Assembly: GCA_963513935.1 (NCBI GenBank)
Contig: OY740768.1
Coordinates: 1,646,404 to 1,710,403, forward strand
Direction: 5' to 3'
DNA from: Aphrophora alni
Taxonomy: Eukaryota; Arthropoda; Insecta; Hemiptera; Aphrophoridae
Length of the DNA stretch: 64,000 nt
The notes beneath the pieces were generated by a model. The model made no database searches and was not told the DNA's origin. It worked only from the letters and a program-made list of their open reading frames with translations. A program made the position numbers and the translations under genes. Position 1 is the first letter of the stretch; each line of letters begins with the position of its first letter. This document shows positions 47,700-60,999 of this stretch, piece by piece.

Positions 47700-50040
47700 A
47701 ATTTCTAAATTTGAAAATTTCTTGAAAAACATTTTGAAAATTTTCGTCCCGTTAAAAAAAAAATAGCTTTTATTTTTATCCTTGCTGTTTAGTTGGGAAA
47801 AACCTATCGATAATTAGCGCGTTATAAATAAAGGAAGATAAGAACAAAAATAAAGACCCATACACTTCGAATGCTCTAATAACGTCAATTACTTGTCTAA
47901 CAAATTTTGTCAAGAGAGACCTGACAGAAAAGAGAAAAGAAAGGCTTTACAACGTCACAATCACCTGATAGTGTTTAAAAATGGTGAGATAAAACTTATC
48001 AGAAATATTAGATTTGACGATAATATCCTGCTTTGTTTCATTTTTAAATATTAATAACTACAAATCATACCAAGCATGGATATTAATTTTAACCTTCTCA
48101 TTGGAACTGTTTTTTTGATAAAACCTAATCAGCATTTAAATAATGTCTGGCATTTTAAAATCACGATAGATATTTAAACTAAAAAGCCATAAAGATGAAT
48201 TTTAATAGACTTTTTCATTTGATGTACAACTCAAACTATTTTATAATATGTACTCGAACTTTTTTAGATATAAGTATTTGAATAGGATGATTCAAATGAT
48301 ATTTTAAATTAATTAGTCTATTAAATATTCTAAGGGTACAGATATAATTCTGTACATTGTCTAAATGTGTTTTGAAATGTTTAAAAAGCTATAAACTTCT
48401 AAAACGTAATGTGGCAATTTCAACACAATCACATCTCTCTCCTTATTGTTTCCCTGAAAGTAATCAAAAAATAAAATCCAAACGTAGTGACGTACTTAAA
48501 AGTTAAAATTAAATGTTTGCTAAAGTCGCTTCTAGTAAGGCCAACTTTTAATGAAAATAAATTTCTACATTATGCGAAGGTAATAAATGACAACTTAATG
48601 AATATATTATTATTTAAGTGCGGAAGGAAGAATGTTTTTTGAAATGTTTTATAAAGTTTTAATTCATTTTAAATATGATGGACGTTAAAACTGAACATGT
48701 TGAAGTCAGCTTTTCTTCACTAATCTTTATTAAAACAACGTTGATAACTTCTGCAGTAGATAGAAAGTTTTATATTTATCGAAAATATGGAAAAAGTAAA
48801 CACAATGATCTGAAATGTGGGTACTTACTGAAAGATATGAGGGAAATCCTATTGAGAATGATAACAAACTAGAGAATTTAATTTTATCATTAGTATATGA
48901 AGTTACATGTATTGAAATGTTGGGATTGGCCTGTCACCTAATAGAGATAGTAGAGCATAGAAATCGAAAGAACCATTCGGAATAAAAATTCCAATTGTTT
49001 GGTTCAAGACAAATAAATAATTATTGAACTGAGCAAATAATATGAATTTACAATGACTTATAAATTTCTTTACACACGAGGTTCGCTCACATTATATTAT
49101 CGTAATCCTGTGTCGTGAACCTCTTTAGTAGGTCCTCTACTAGACTATGTGATTAATAGTTTATATTAATAATAACCTTCACCCATATTTAATTGTTGAC
49201 AAAGAAGTATTACAGATCAAAAATTAAAGTGAACAATATAGGTACTTAGTAAGTTAATAAACAATATTTCACTTCTCATTTGAATCTAAATTTTCTGGAT
49301 AACAGATTAAAATAAACCAAAGTTTGGTATTATACTGTAAAAACGTTGTGTAGTATTGTCTATATACAACCTAAGTCTTATTGATATAAACACACCAAAT
49401 CATTAGTAAAATTAGATACTGCTACCGAAAAATTTGTTTAATTTTAAAATTATTTGTATTAAAACGACTTGTGATTCAACTAGCTTTGAACTACTAACGA
49501 AAAAGACAGTTCTTTGTGAATTTGGTACTGTTTAAATTAAACTTACCATTTCACTAATTATGATTTCAATACAAATATCCATTGATTGATGCCTCTAATG
49601 TATAGTTAAATAAGTTTTTAGGTAATTGCGCATGGTTGTGATTGATTGCACTCTGTCAAACGAAAAACTGCAGAGTTAGGCTGATTGCTAAATGAGGGAG
49701 GGGAGGAGGCTATGTGTAGTAAAATGGTTTAAATTTAAAATAAAACACAGCTTGCACTGTGCTGATTTTGTAGTAATCAAATTTTCAAAATACAGTTTAC
49801 TGGTAATTGTATATAACAACCAATGAGATATTATTACATAATTGTTCTTTTAGATTTTCCATTTCAGTTTTAAATTTTGATGTCAAAGTGCGAAATTAAA
49901 CATGTTGATGGTCATTTCGTAAAATGTTATCGTACAGAGTTTTAAAGTTTACATGTTTTCATGTAATTTAAATTCAGTACATATTAAAAATCAATACGCA
50001 ATAATTACATCATGTAATTTTTAAGAAATATCCTACAGGA
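47700..50040. other. Intergenic, nothing assigned
   Basis: AT-rich and without a supportable gene. A 65-codon open frame at 48675 has no family signature or splice context. Confidence 0.5.
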
Positions 50041-50104
50041 GCTCATTTTAGTGAAAACGAGATTGGTATCCTGAGGGACTATAGTTGAATATACACCTTT
50101 GTTA

Positions 50105-50490
50105 TAGTCCTTCTCTTTATCCTTCCTATAAGTTGTATCTTGACCAACTCTTGTTCTCTCTAGACTCTGCCGATACTTAAGTATTCGAATGATAGGGGCT
50201 TATATGTTTCATCCATTTGTTATAAGACGACAATGACCAATAAGTTACGTTTATTATTTGTATTTAAACAACGTTTTAATTTTTTTAATCAATTAATTAT
50301 AATTAAACAATTTACTTATAGAACTTTTTCTTGTTGTTTAAAGGTGAAAAACAATTCGGCCGCCAGCGCCATATAAAAATGGAAGAAAATTATTCCCCTA
50401 GCGTTCGAATACTCAAGTAGTGTCAGATTCTAAAGAGAAGAAGAGTTGGTCAAGAGATACCTGATACAAGGATGGAAGGTTGGGATTTAG
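50105..50490. repeat. Imperfect long inverted repeat
   Basis: Segments near 50112-50196 and 50392-50477 are reverse complements at about 80% over some 80 nt, with CTTGACCAACTCTT and GAGTATTCGAA-type blocks. This is consistent with an old MITE or foldback element. Confidence 0.6.
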
Positions 50491-50539
50491 GTGTAAATCC
50501 AGCTAGGGTGCGCGGGATTGTCACGACCGTACTTCTAAG

Positions 50540-53500
50540 ATGATATTATAGAACCTTACATAAAACTTAAATAAGCATAAAATACTTTCATTTTCATCCA
50601 AACACATACAACCTAACCTCAAACTAATGTGGAATATCATTTGAAATCAAATTATTCACAGTTTAGGCTTTTCAGAATGCAGCAAGCTTGAAAAATTTGA
50701 CTTTAGATATAAATTGACAGATTAGAAAGGAAAACAAATGTGTCTAAACAAGATCCCTTGAAAACTATCCTTACATAACCTATTTAAATATTACATAATA
50801 AACAACTAAGAAAATAAAAATATCATACACTTTGCCACACGACTTTGCAGGTTATATACGCACAGAATGTTTCTTTTACATAATATATTTGCACCAAGTA
50901 TAAACCATCAATGAAAACCTAGGTTTTAGTATTTATTTTTATTGTAAAATGGTTAACAATCTTTGCACAAACATCCTGACTCGTACATAAGCACAGAAGT
51001 AGACAACCATTACCAATACTTCGCAAATCACTTTGGTTGCGCCTAAGCAAGACAGAACGCATTTATATTTACAACTCGTCCTTATTGTATCAAATTTTTT
51101 TTTCATAATTAATTATTTAAACAATTGTAACACACGGATCATATACTCGTTCAAACTTTTAATTTTAGTGAAAGTTTATCAATTTTTTCTGTAATCAAAC
51201 TAGTTTACTTGCCAATTAACAGAGTATTTTTGAAAATTTAGGTTAATATTAACAGCATAATTTTTGCTGTATTTTTAGTGATTGGGCGTTAAGAAATATT
51301 AAATTTTTTACAGGTTCATATCTTCAGAGAGTACAATGAGGAAAATATAATTGAAATGGCCGATTTTTAGAACAATCCGATTTATTAAATTCCCTTCCAA
51401 TATTTTATTTACAAACGTTTCTATAATTAAAACCTGAAAACCGTATCAGGAGGAAATCTGTCAAAACATTATGGGTCACTGCGTCATGTGTAGATATAAA
51501 GAGAGACTTTTATAAATCACATTTTTTTTTAACTTAGAAGAACGCAAATGGATCCACTGAAATCACATTAGTGTCCTTTCCAAAACCGTGTTCTTTGTAA
51601 AGAGGCAGAAAAAATGTTTACCTCTCTACAGAGAATAAAACACAAAAAGGATTCCATGTGACGCCTACAGGTTTGAAGGAAGAAGCTCAACAAGTTGAGC
51701 CGTTACCATGGTAACCGCGACCATTGACAGATTTCTTGAAATGAAATACAGTTGCTATTTCATAGTTAAACTCCTAACTGTAAATAGTAGACTAATAAAA
51801 GCTGAAACTGACCAAACATTTTACATAACAATGGAAACATTTAACTTAAGTTGAAAATAGTTATTAGAATAATACATATTGATCTGAACTTTGTTTTACC
51901 AATGACTACATTATGTAGTCATTGGTTTTACTGGCAAGCAAATAAACCTTTATATTATATTGTAATGTTTTGAAAATAGACTAGTAAACAGGGTTAGTCA
52001 ATATGTAAATATGGAAGTCATAATCAGTGTAAATAATAATTAAAAGAACACTGAATTTTATAAAACTTAACCAATACACTTAATTTCATTTAAAGACTTG
52101 TAAACTCAAATCCACTCTTTATATTTAAATATCACTAAAAATTAAGACACATTTAGCCTACAAAATTGTAAACATTCGAGATGTACTAATCCAAATATCG
52201 TAGTAATAATGTATTTGTGAGCATAAAGGGAAGATCTATATGTACATGATTAATTAAATATAAACTTAAATTAAAATGAAATTAAGTGAAGTAAAACTAT
52301 TAAATAAACATTTATAAGATGAGAAGTGAAATTAAAACATTCTCTCCGAAACCAATTCAAGGGTGAACTGGATTTGACTGTTGATGCGGTGTATGTGTGT
52401 TGCGATATGTTGTGTAATAATTTATTTTAATGTTTTAACGACCTCATCAGAGTGATATTCTGAATATGGAACGAGCTCCGAAACGCGTCATATAATTATA
52501 AAGTAAGTAACTACTTTATTATTAAAAAAGTCACATTGATGGACATTATTGTTCTTTTATTATATTTATTCCAACATCCTAAATTGGAATGTTTGATATA
52601 ATTTTAAGGAAAAATATATTTCAAAGCTACAACCGCACAAGATTAAGTTGCAACGAATATCTGCCAATGCATTATGTATTGTATGGAAATGTATTTATAG
52701 AGATTGTTGAGAAAATAGAGTAACAGGAAAGAAAATAATATGAAGGCATTCCAAGCACCGTTACACAATAGAATTTTATAAAGTCAAAAGTAAGCTCAGT
52801 ATCACAGTATGGAAACAGCTTTGCATAACTAAACAAAATATAACTAATACCAGATTTAGTATAAAAAACGTATTAAGTTTACATTCTAGATTGTTCTATT
52901 TTTCTTCCTCCTTTTCTTTTTTTCTTTGTACTCATTTCTAACAACAATTCTAGTATAAGTTTATTATATCAACAACAAAAACCTGTTATGACTGATATTT
53001 TCTTTAAATGCCTTGTTTTAACCCCCATAAAAATGAAATAAATTAAATTATATCCTAATTTTTACCTCGATCTGTTAATTTTGAAGCGTATTTAATTTTA
53101 TTGGACGCATTCAAAATTTAGCCAGTTATCAACACATTACCTCACGTAAAAGTGGCGCTTCTTTTTAAAGTTAAATTGATTGACAAATGCAGTTGAATAA
53201 ATTAGATCTGAATGTCATGAGAATACATGATATAGTTATTATATTTAATACATATGTCAGAACATATTTGTTGTTTAAGACAAGACGAAGCACTCTGTAA
53301 TTCGATTAAAATAAAACAGCATAACATTTATTAGATTGGAATTTAAGGATTTACATTAGAAAACAAAACAAAAATTTAACCACTTTTTATCGTGTCTTGT
53401 ATGAAATATTCGACTTTAAGAAATGAATTATAACTTTTAAGTTAAATTAATATTATCGAATTATTATAAGCTCTAGGAAAATAACGGTGTAAAGACGTTA

Positions 53501-54180
53501 CACAAATTCTTTACCCACTCATCCCAAAATTAAAGTAGTCGTCACTCAAAACGTCAATTCAGTAGTTGTCAATTAAAAAATATTTATATCTGAACTAAAC
53601 TTACTTTCCTTTTGCCATAAAAACGTCCTTCAGTTTAATTATATTACATTAAAATAGAGCTCATAACGCCACGGGTTTGTAATTATAACAGAGCCGTAAT
53701 ATCTCTTTATTTGTGGTTTCGGTAATTATTCTTCATATTGAACGAAATCAGTAATGGTCTATTTTGTATATATAACTCACGAGCCGGCTATTTATGGAGA
53801 GATGGTCACCAATAATACTTTGTTTGCGTCTAAATTTCTATAAAATCGTTTATTTTAAGAAAAAATTAATTTTCTGTTTTTTTTTCTTATGGCAAATTTC
53901 CTAATATTTTAAGTTAAAAAATAATAAGTTCAAAGTTCGATATATACACTGGAGATATTCATTTTCGGAGTATGTACATCGAAAATAATAAATAGTCGAA
54001 TTCCGCTTCAAAATCCGTCAATCCGCCATTTTATTCTTTTACACAAAAAATATAACTTCAAAAATATACAAGATATTGAGTTCAGATTTAGTGTCAGCAT
54101 TTTACAAGTGCGCCAAAAAAATATTTTATACTATTTATGCTAAAGACCGTAGGTACTTTGGTGGTATTACATTTCAAATA
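50540..54180. other. Intergenic, nothing assigned apart from small motifs
   Basis: No gene seen. 51898-51926 is a small palindrome with 13-nt perfect arms (ACCAATGACTACA) and a three-base loop. Confidence 0.5.
52453..52495 (+). ncRNA. Decayed hammerhead-like motif E
   Basis: CTGAATA (52460-52466), short helix GGA/TCC around ACGAGC, GAAA (52480-52483), self-complementary ACGCGT and then C. The order is as in motifs A and B, but the invariant G8 is T, which should abolish cleavage. Confidence 0.4.
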
Positions 54181-54182
54181 TT

Positions 54183-54398
54183 TTAAAACAACAATTTTTT
54201 AGTATAAACCACAATATTTTAATTGAAACTTGCCGACCATGGTTTCGCTAGTTAAAGCATTGTCAAGGATTTATACAAGAAATGGACTTATATTGAAATT
54301 TTTTGTATAAGTCCTTGACAATGTTTTAATTAGCGAAACCATGGTCGGCAAGTTTCAATTAAAATATTGTGGTTTATACTAAAAAATTGTTGTTTTAA
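54183..54398. repeat. Long hairpin, arms about 95 nt
   Basis: Arms 54183-54278 and 54303-54398 pair with few mismatches. Each arm carries GCGAAACCATGGTC preceded by TTGACAATG, similar in order to the degenerate motif at 58893. CCATGG followed by TC resembles helix III and the cleavage site of a hammerhead, but the CTGANGA core is not intact. Confidence 0.8.
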
Positions 54399-54399
54399 T

Positions 54400-56750
54400 T
54401 TATTTAAAAGATTTTATTTATATAATTTTCCAAATGGGGGAGTTTATTTTATTTTAAATTAACAGTTTTTGATATATTTGAAGTTAAATGTTTAAATGTT
54501 CTTTTGAATCCTATCAATAATAATAAAGAAGTCGAGGGTATTTTCTAACGTTATGGTTCCTTCCACCAACAATAATAACCAAATGCTTAACAAACTCCTA
54601 TAGTGTATGTATCGCTCGATCTTATACATGTTTTTTTTCCATAAACTAAACTTTAATTAACATTTCACGGAAATATATATTTAGATGTTTTTTACAACAC
54701 GTGTAAAAAATTACTTGCCTTACAATTTCCATAATCAAGGATGTTAAAGGGAATTGTAACTGACACATTGTATTCTCAAAGGTTTGTAATCCGATTGCCT
54801 GTTGGCACTTCATCTTATTGGAGCTAAGTTACCAACAGAGCATTCAAGATATATATGAGGTTATTTAAGAAATTAGGTATCGATAAATTATTTCCAAGTG
54901 CTTGCAAAGTGTTATTGTGTAATTAAATAAACTCATTAATAATATTATTCCAATAACTCAATTAAATGTATTACTTATTACTTCTTATTAAAGTGATTGA
55001 AAGAGGTGTGACTGCTATTCTATTCAATAAGTATAAATAAACTTTAAAAATTAACCCGCCCCCAGGATTTTAAAGTTAAAACTAGAGTTATTACCCAAAG
55101 GTTCATGGCACAATATCGTACATTGCAAGCGGTCAGCTGTAATTTTTCTTAGGAAAATACCTGTTGTTATGGGGTTTTGGATATTTAAAAAATTTGACAA
55201 TTCAAATTGTTTTCAGAGATGGTTTTTACTTATTTTCAAAATATAATGCAGGTGAAATGTAAACTAGGGTAAAAGGTGATAATTTGTTTTTTAAAATGTT
55301 TTTATTTTTTTATAAGATCTCTCAGCAAGTGCCTATATTTCAGATTCCAGATCCGATAAATTATTTTTCTTACTAAAGCAATTGTCTTTGTCGTTTGTTT
55401 TTTTTTTACTTTGGGGGGAGGGGATTAGATAAGAAAAGTTTAGTTTTATAATATAATACATATTCAGTATTATCGTCCATTATATTTAGAGTTAAGACTT
55501 TATAATTGAATAAACTTTTAATTTCTACGAACTTTCTTCCTTCCACAAAGTGTGCAAATAATAAAAATTTAATCATCAAATTAGGTATTCACTTTGCGTA
55601 ATGTTTGCTTTGTAATTAAAAATTCATTTTCATTAAGAGTTACTCTTAGCAGAAGAAATACAAGAGGTAAATTTAGGTTTTAAAATTGAAATCTTGAAAG
55701 TACACTGTTGTTCATGAATTGTCTTCTCCATATTACTTTCTAGTAAGAAGAGAATTGTAACTTTACTATAATATCATACGCCTAGAACACGGTAAGATCA
55801 TGTCTGTCTGAGCCATTTAAGACATGAAATATCTCACGAAACAATCCAAATATTTAAACTGTTTAAAACCAAATATTTTGTTTATTTATTTATTTGTTGA
55901 CACTAAATATTGAACACAACTACTTAGATAAATAAGTTTACTAACCTTCATATACTTTATTTTTTACTGGACAATACAATTCAGTTTATCTTGAATTACA
56001 ATCTTTCTTTAATTAGTTTCATTATTCTTCGTCAATTAAAGTTTAAACCCTTTATTTTATTGTCAAATTAAATCCATCTATACATTAAATGTAATTATAA
56101 CTGTAACATTTTCTATAGAAGTTTTAACTTTTAATAGTATCTATAACTGTAAATAATTTAATATTAAAAATCAGCTTCAAAAGAAACAGCAGCAAATGTT
56201 GGAGTCAAAACAGAAGAGACATATTGTAGATAAAAACACAAAGTAGGAAGGGTTTAGGGCAAAGTACTGCCCAGAGGCGGCTCCACGAAATAAGGTAACA
56301 GTAGTACAGAAGAGATTTTATAGTCAGTAAATCCACAGTGGAAGTCGAACTCTGCCCTAGGCGAGATAAAATCCATGACGATTTTTTCGTCTCTCTTTAA
56401 AATAAAATAACAAAAAATGTGATATTAAATAAATGTATGTAAAAAGCAGATAAAACAAAAACAACCATCGTGTAAATATAAAAGTAAAGCAAATTTTAAT
56501 TGACTCACGTTTGATTAAAGTTGATAAAACAGAGACTAAACGTCAACTATTTACACGATATCACGTTAAAGGGACTATGCATACTGTTATTTATTTGTAA
56601 ATCTTTTGGTTTTAATTTTAAAATAACAAAATACATGCCCGTTAAATCAAATTCTTGTTATTTTCAATCAACATTAATACAAAAAAATAAAATCTGAAAT
56701 ATGGATGTTTTCTATGAGTCAGGTTAACTTAGAAATCTCATATATATAAT
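54400..56750. other. Intergenic, nothing assigned
   Basis: No gene or recognisable element. A slightly GC-richer patch at 56190-56390 is unassigned. Confidence 0.5.
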
Positions 56751-56774
56751 ACTGTTAAACAGATTTGTTGTGGG

Positions 56775-57235
56775 AAATCTCGAGAGTTACTTCACACTTT
56801 GGTCTTAATCATCCGCACCTCAGTTATGGAGTCTGGGGTAATTCATCTGTTCAACAGATTAACAGAATCTTTAAATTACAGAAAAACCAGTAAGATTTCC
56901 TGCTCGATTGGTTCGTACAGAACATTGTGAAATTTAGGTATTCTGATAGTTAAGTTCATGTACGTTTTAAAGTAATATTATAAATACAATTCAAGTCCTA
57001 CATTCTGAACTAAGAGGGACATAACTGTGGTAACCAATTCAGAAATGATTTACGATTAGGCCAACACAGGCTGAGCAAATGCAGAAAGTTACCATCCCAA
57101 TCTGGGGATAACAAACTCCCTGTTTATATAAATAATTTTAAACCTTTCAGATATTACCTAAGCAATTGTTGTCAAGTAGTTTTAATATGGAGGAGTTTCT
57201 TGAGCCTGGAGAGTTGTAAAGTTTAATTACTTGAG
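56775..57235 (+). mobile_element. LINE 3'-terminal remnant
   Basis: TSHFGLNHPHLSYGVWGNSS and INRIFKLQKNQ, then in shifted frames RNDLRLGQHRLSKCRKLPSQ and YINNFKPFRYYLSNC. These are the LSYGxxxWG, KLQKxAIR, LRxPxHRLSxxxxSP and LPxxIKNxKxFKxxLKxxL landmarks of the RT C-terminus. Stops and frameshifts throughout. Confidence 0.75.
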
Positions 57236-57909
57236 CCATCACCAGTGAATGTTTTTGAATGTATGTAATAATTATTGTTTATGTTTAATTTATTTAAGTC
57301 AATGTTTTTTTTAATTGTATGTACGGGTTTAAAATTTTTGTTTTATGGTGATTTTATAATTTGTAATTAATTACATATTAGGGATGCTGTGTGAATATTA
57401 ATTTTACCGTTACATTCTATATGACTGGACCATACAAATGTATATTTGTTCAATCGGCTGAATGAAATAATAATTCTCGTTATAATGAAATTGAACTCTA
57501 ACCATCTCTTCTAAATTCCAGTCTTGCCAATCACCGTTTATTAACTACCCCCACCCTTCTCCTCAATCAGTTAGTAAAAAACTAAATTCTGCATACAAAC
57601 TTTTATCATCGATAGAATTAAAACTCACAACCGAAAGTGAATTTCTTGATGAAAGAAACAACGCCTCACAGCTACTTTATTTATGTCACATAGTTTACAT
57701 ATAGTAAATACCCAAAATAATTCTAAAGATATTCAAATAGTTTATTTTGTATTTTTAGTACTGTATTTACAGTTTCATTTTATCCAGAGTGTTTTTTAAA
57801 TTACGGTAAGGAACTATTTTGTTTACAGTTTTCACACTTACCAAAAATAATCTACTGGTAATTTGAGATGCTATTTACTTACTATTTGTACATCTGGTTG
57901 GCCAATGAA

Positions 57910-57935
57910 CTCCCTTACAACCCCCCCCCCCTCAT
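57910..57935. repeat. Poly-C run
   Basis: Run of about 11 C. Similar short runs lie at 1462-1474 and 8699-8714. Confidence 0.8.
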
Positions 57936-58221
57936 AGACTTGGCTGCAGCTGTCGCGATAATGAGTCACCTATGGGTTATGTTACGAATAATTTGACACA
58001 CAAAATAACACACTGGTTGTTAGAAGGCAATAGAGAAAGTTTTCACCTACATTGAGCAACAAAGAAATTATATAATACGAATAAAGGTCCTTCCATAAAC
58101 GTCGCTTATGCTTTGTTGAACATTTGAACTTAATCTCTCGAGCAGTTTTGATAAAATGATTCCAAAGTAAAATCTAAACTTCCTATTTTTCAACATTGAG
58201 AACGTCGCATAAAGTTGTTAC

Positions 58222-58288
58222 GTTAGGTTAGGTTAGGTTTGGTTGGGTTAGGTTAGGTTGGATTAGGTTAGGTTAGGTTGGGTTGGGA
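58222..58288 (+). repeat. Interstitial telomeric repeat (TTAGG)n
   Basis: Degenerate run of TTAGG units with TTGGG and TTTGG variants, the arthropod telomere motif in the TTAGG orientation on the + strand. Confidence 0.85.
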
Positions 58289-58676
58289 TGGATTATAACG
58301 TTCTTGAGACATCAGTGGGAAGATAAACACTGCATAGCCCGGCGTTGGTTATGCAACTTAGATACAGATATGATAAACACACCGTATACCCACAGCGCCG
58401 TGTTAAGGGGCTTCTTTGTACACGTTTTCATTTTATTTGAGGTTTCTTTAGTTACTTAACTTTATTTTATATGTACTGTTTTAAACATTTTTAAATAAAT
58501 GTATTGAGTATCGAGTATTATCTTTGAAGTTAGCTAAACAAAATAAGTTTAGGGAGATAATGAAATCACCCAATCAGAACAAAAGATATGCTTTGTAACT
58601 TGGTGAAAATACTACTGCATTCAAAACAAGTTGTGTGTTGGTTTAACAAATTTCAAAATGCTTAAACTGAATGTTG

Positions 58677-58702
58677 CGTGCGCGCGCGCGCGTGTGTGTG
58701 TA
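58677..58702. repeat. (GC)n/(GT)n microsatellite
   Basis: Alternating CG then TG units; potential Z-DNA former. Confidence 0.85.
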
Positions 58703-58890
58703 GAAATCTGTTTAATAAATATACACAAGGTGACAATGTAGTTAACAATTACAACTTTCAAACGTTTTTGAATTGCTTAACAAGTTTCAAAATGCTTAAA
58801 CTGAATCTTGTGTAGGTTAGAGTGTGGGTGAAGTGTTATTTTAATGTAATGTACTGTGTGTTAATTAATTTACAAAGAATACATCCTGCT

Positions 58891-58935
58891 CAACTTGAAA
58901 ATGGCTAAATAGCCGAAACGGCGGTCATTAAAGAA
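58891..58935 (+). ncRNA. Degenerate hammerhead-like motif G
   Basis: TTGAAAATGGCTAAATAGCC then GAAACGGCGGTC. Helix II (GGCT/AGCC, loop AAAT) and GAAA are good, but the first core half is TTGAAAA instead of CTGANGA, so it should be inactive. Confidence 0.35.
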
Positions 58936-58979
58936 GAATATTGAAGACGGTAATGCTTTAACCATAGCTAATTATTTCC

Positions 58980-60600
58980 ATGACTGCGATAATTTTCTTC
59001 ATTTTTATTTCTTACATGCAAATATAACTTGGTAGTTTTTTTTAAACTACATTTTTGCTTAATTTCTTTTATATTTTTCTGAAATTACAATTTTGTCTCA
59101 TTATTTTACAGTTTAATTAATTTTAATTGTCTCTACAAAGTTCTTTTCTTCCCCTGTTCATTTATTTTACTTTATTATGTTGTTTTCAATTTCCATAAAA
59201 ATCCTCTATACAATTTTAATTTGTTCAAATTAAATACTAATTGTTCTGTGAAAATAGTCTTTGGCACTTTGATGTTTTATTAAATTAATAAATTATTCTT
59301 ATAAATACAGTGCAGCTACTACACAAGAAGAGACATGGCACACAACAGTATCCACGGACTAAGATGTAACAGTAAATAACATAACCGCCCCTATACACTT
59401 GAACAAAATAATACTCACAGTAAAGAACTAATCATAGTTAAATTCTTTGCGAGTGGCTTACTCCTAGCATTGTGATTATGATATTCCATTCATTTATCAC
59501 AGTATTAAATATATACAATATGAAGTCTAAGGAAGATCAACTGAGCCAGTAAAGGTATAACATAAAATAAGACAAATTGTTATCGACAGCACTCAGCTAG
59601 ATGGGAAGTGATCCCTTGTCTAGCCAAGTTGCAACAAATGGAGGTGGGATTTAGTGGTTATACCTAAGGGGGAACCCATACACCAATGAGCGTGTACAAC
59701 CCTCTTATGATGCAATAATGCATTCTCCACCTCCTTTAAAAAAATACTTTAAAAAAATTATAATTTTGAAAACACTACGAAACTTTAAATTCGTAGACAT
59801 GAAAACATTAGAAAAACTAAAGAAGTATAAGTTTAGCACTTTTTATAGCAGGTAAGAATTTTCTGCTGGAAAGTTTTTATAAAACAGTTTAAATTCAATT
59901 TTTCATTTGAAATTTGCCATTATATTTAGTAATTTCAGATTTCGAGTAGTATTCATAATCATAGCAACCAAGTCCTTGCCTTGAACTCATACAAAAAATA
60001 TAAAAATCTTGAACAATTGATTAAGTTTCAAAACACCATTTTTTTAATTTTCATTTTGGTGCCAGCGTTTGCCCATAAAAGTGTAACCAACACACAAACA
60101 AATATACACACACAAATGACATTACTTGAGTAAAACAAGAAGTCTAGAAGATCCTTTTTTTCCATTGAGGGGATAAGGGAATTTGTTAGGCACTGTTAGG
60201 ATTTAAGAATTAAAGTTAAGTTAGAATGTTAAATGTTATAAATCCACTCGATAGACACTGGGGTATAAACAATCTTTGTGACAGAATACAAAAGTTAGAT
60301 GATTGCTTGGCGTGCAAGCTTCCAACATGTTACAAAGAACTAAAGAGTTTATAAACTTCTAGTGCAGAGGAAAGGGGAGACTGGACCAGTAGGGGACTCT
60401 GGCGGATGGGAGACCATAACTAAGATACTGTCACAGGACTAAAATGTTTGCTGTTGCTGAAGAGAATTCTCGAAGACAGGGTATCACGGCATGGAAACAT
60501 TCAGCACTCGGATAGTGAGCAAGCTTCATGTGTAAAGCAATTTAGTAAATCTTTGTAATTCATGTCAAATTCTACATTTTGTCATAATCATTGGGATAAC
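58980..60600. other. Intergenic, nothing assigned
   Basis: No gene seen. GC-richer patches at 59580-59700 and 60360-60540 look like eroded repeats but carry no domain I can name. Confidence 0.5.
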
Positions 60601-60624
60601 TCTGGAACGAAAGTTTACAATATT

Positions 60625-60855
60625 TAACTAATAAATGAGTTTGGTATATCGTGTCAATAGTTATATGTATTAGAGCCATCAACAATAATTCTAACCTAAC
60701 CTAACTAATAAATGAGTTTGGTATATCGTGTCAATATTTATATGTATTGGAGCAATCAACAATAATTCTAACCTAACCTAACTAATAAATGAGTTTGGTA
60801 TATCGCGTCAATATTTATATGTATTAGAGCCATCAACAATAATTCTAACCTAACC
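60625..60855. repeat. 77-bp tandem repeat, three units, each ending in CCTAACC
   Basis: ATAAATGAGTTTGGTATATC recurs at 60631, 60708 and 60785, an exact 77-bp period with few substitutions. Each unit ends in TTCTAACCTAACCTAAC, so the telomeric motif is part of the unit. The array runs straight into the pure telomeric tract. Confidence 0.9.
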
Positions 60856-60957
60856 TAACCTAATCTAACATAACATAACCTAACCTAACCTAACCTAACC
60901 TAACCTAACCTAACCTAAACTAACCTAACATAACCACCCTAACCTAACCTAACCAAC
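60845..60957 (-). repeat. Interstitial telomeric repeat (CCTAA)n
   Basis: About 20 CCTAA units with a few variants (CATAA, CTAAA). The orientation is opposite to the tract at 58222-58288. Confidence 0.9.
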
Positions 60958-60999
60958 TAAAGAGAAACCCAGATTGTCAATGCAAGCATATTAAGAACT

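Noticed and set aside
60625..60957. CRISPR-like array
   Set aside because: The 77-bp units are tandem without unique spacers and grade into telomeric repeats; the genome is eukaryotic.
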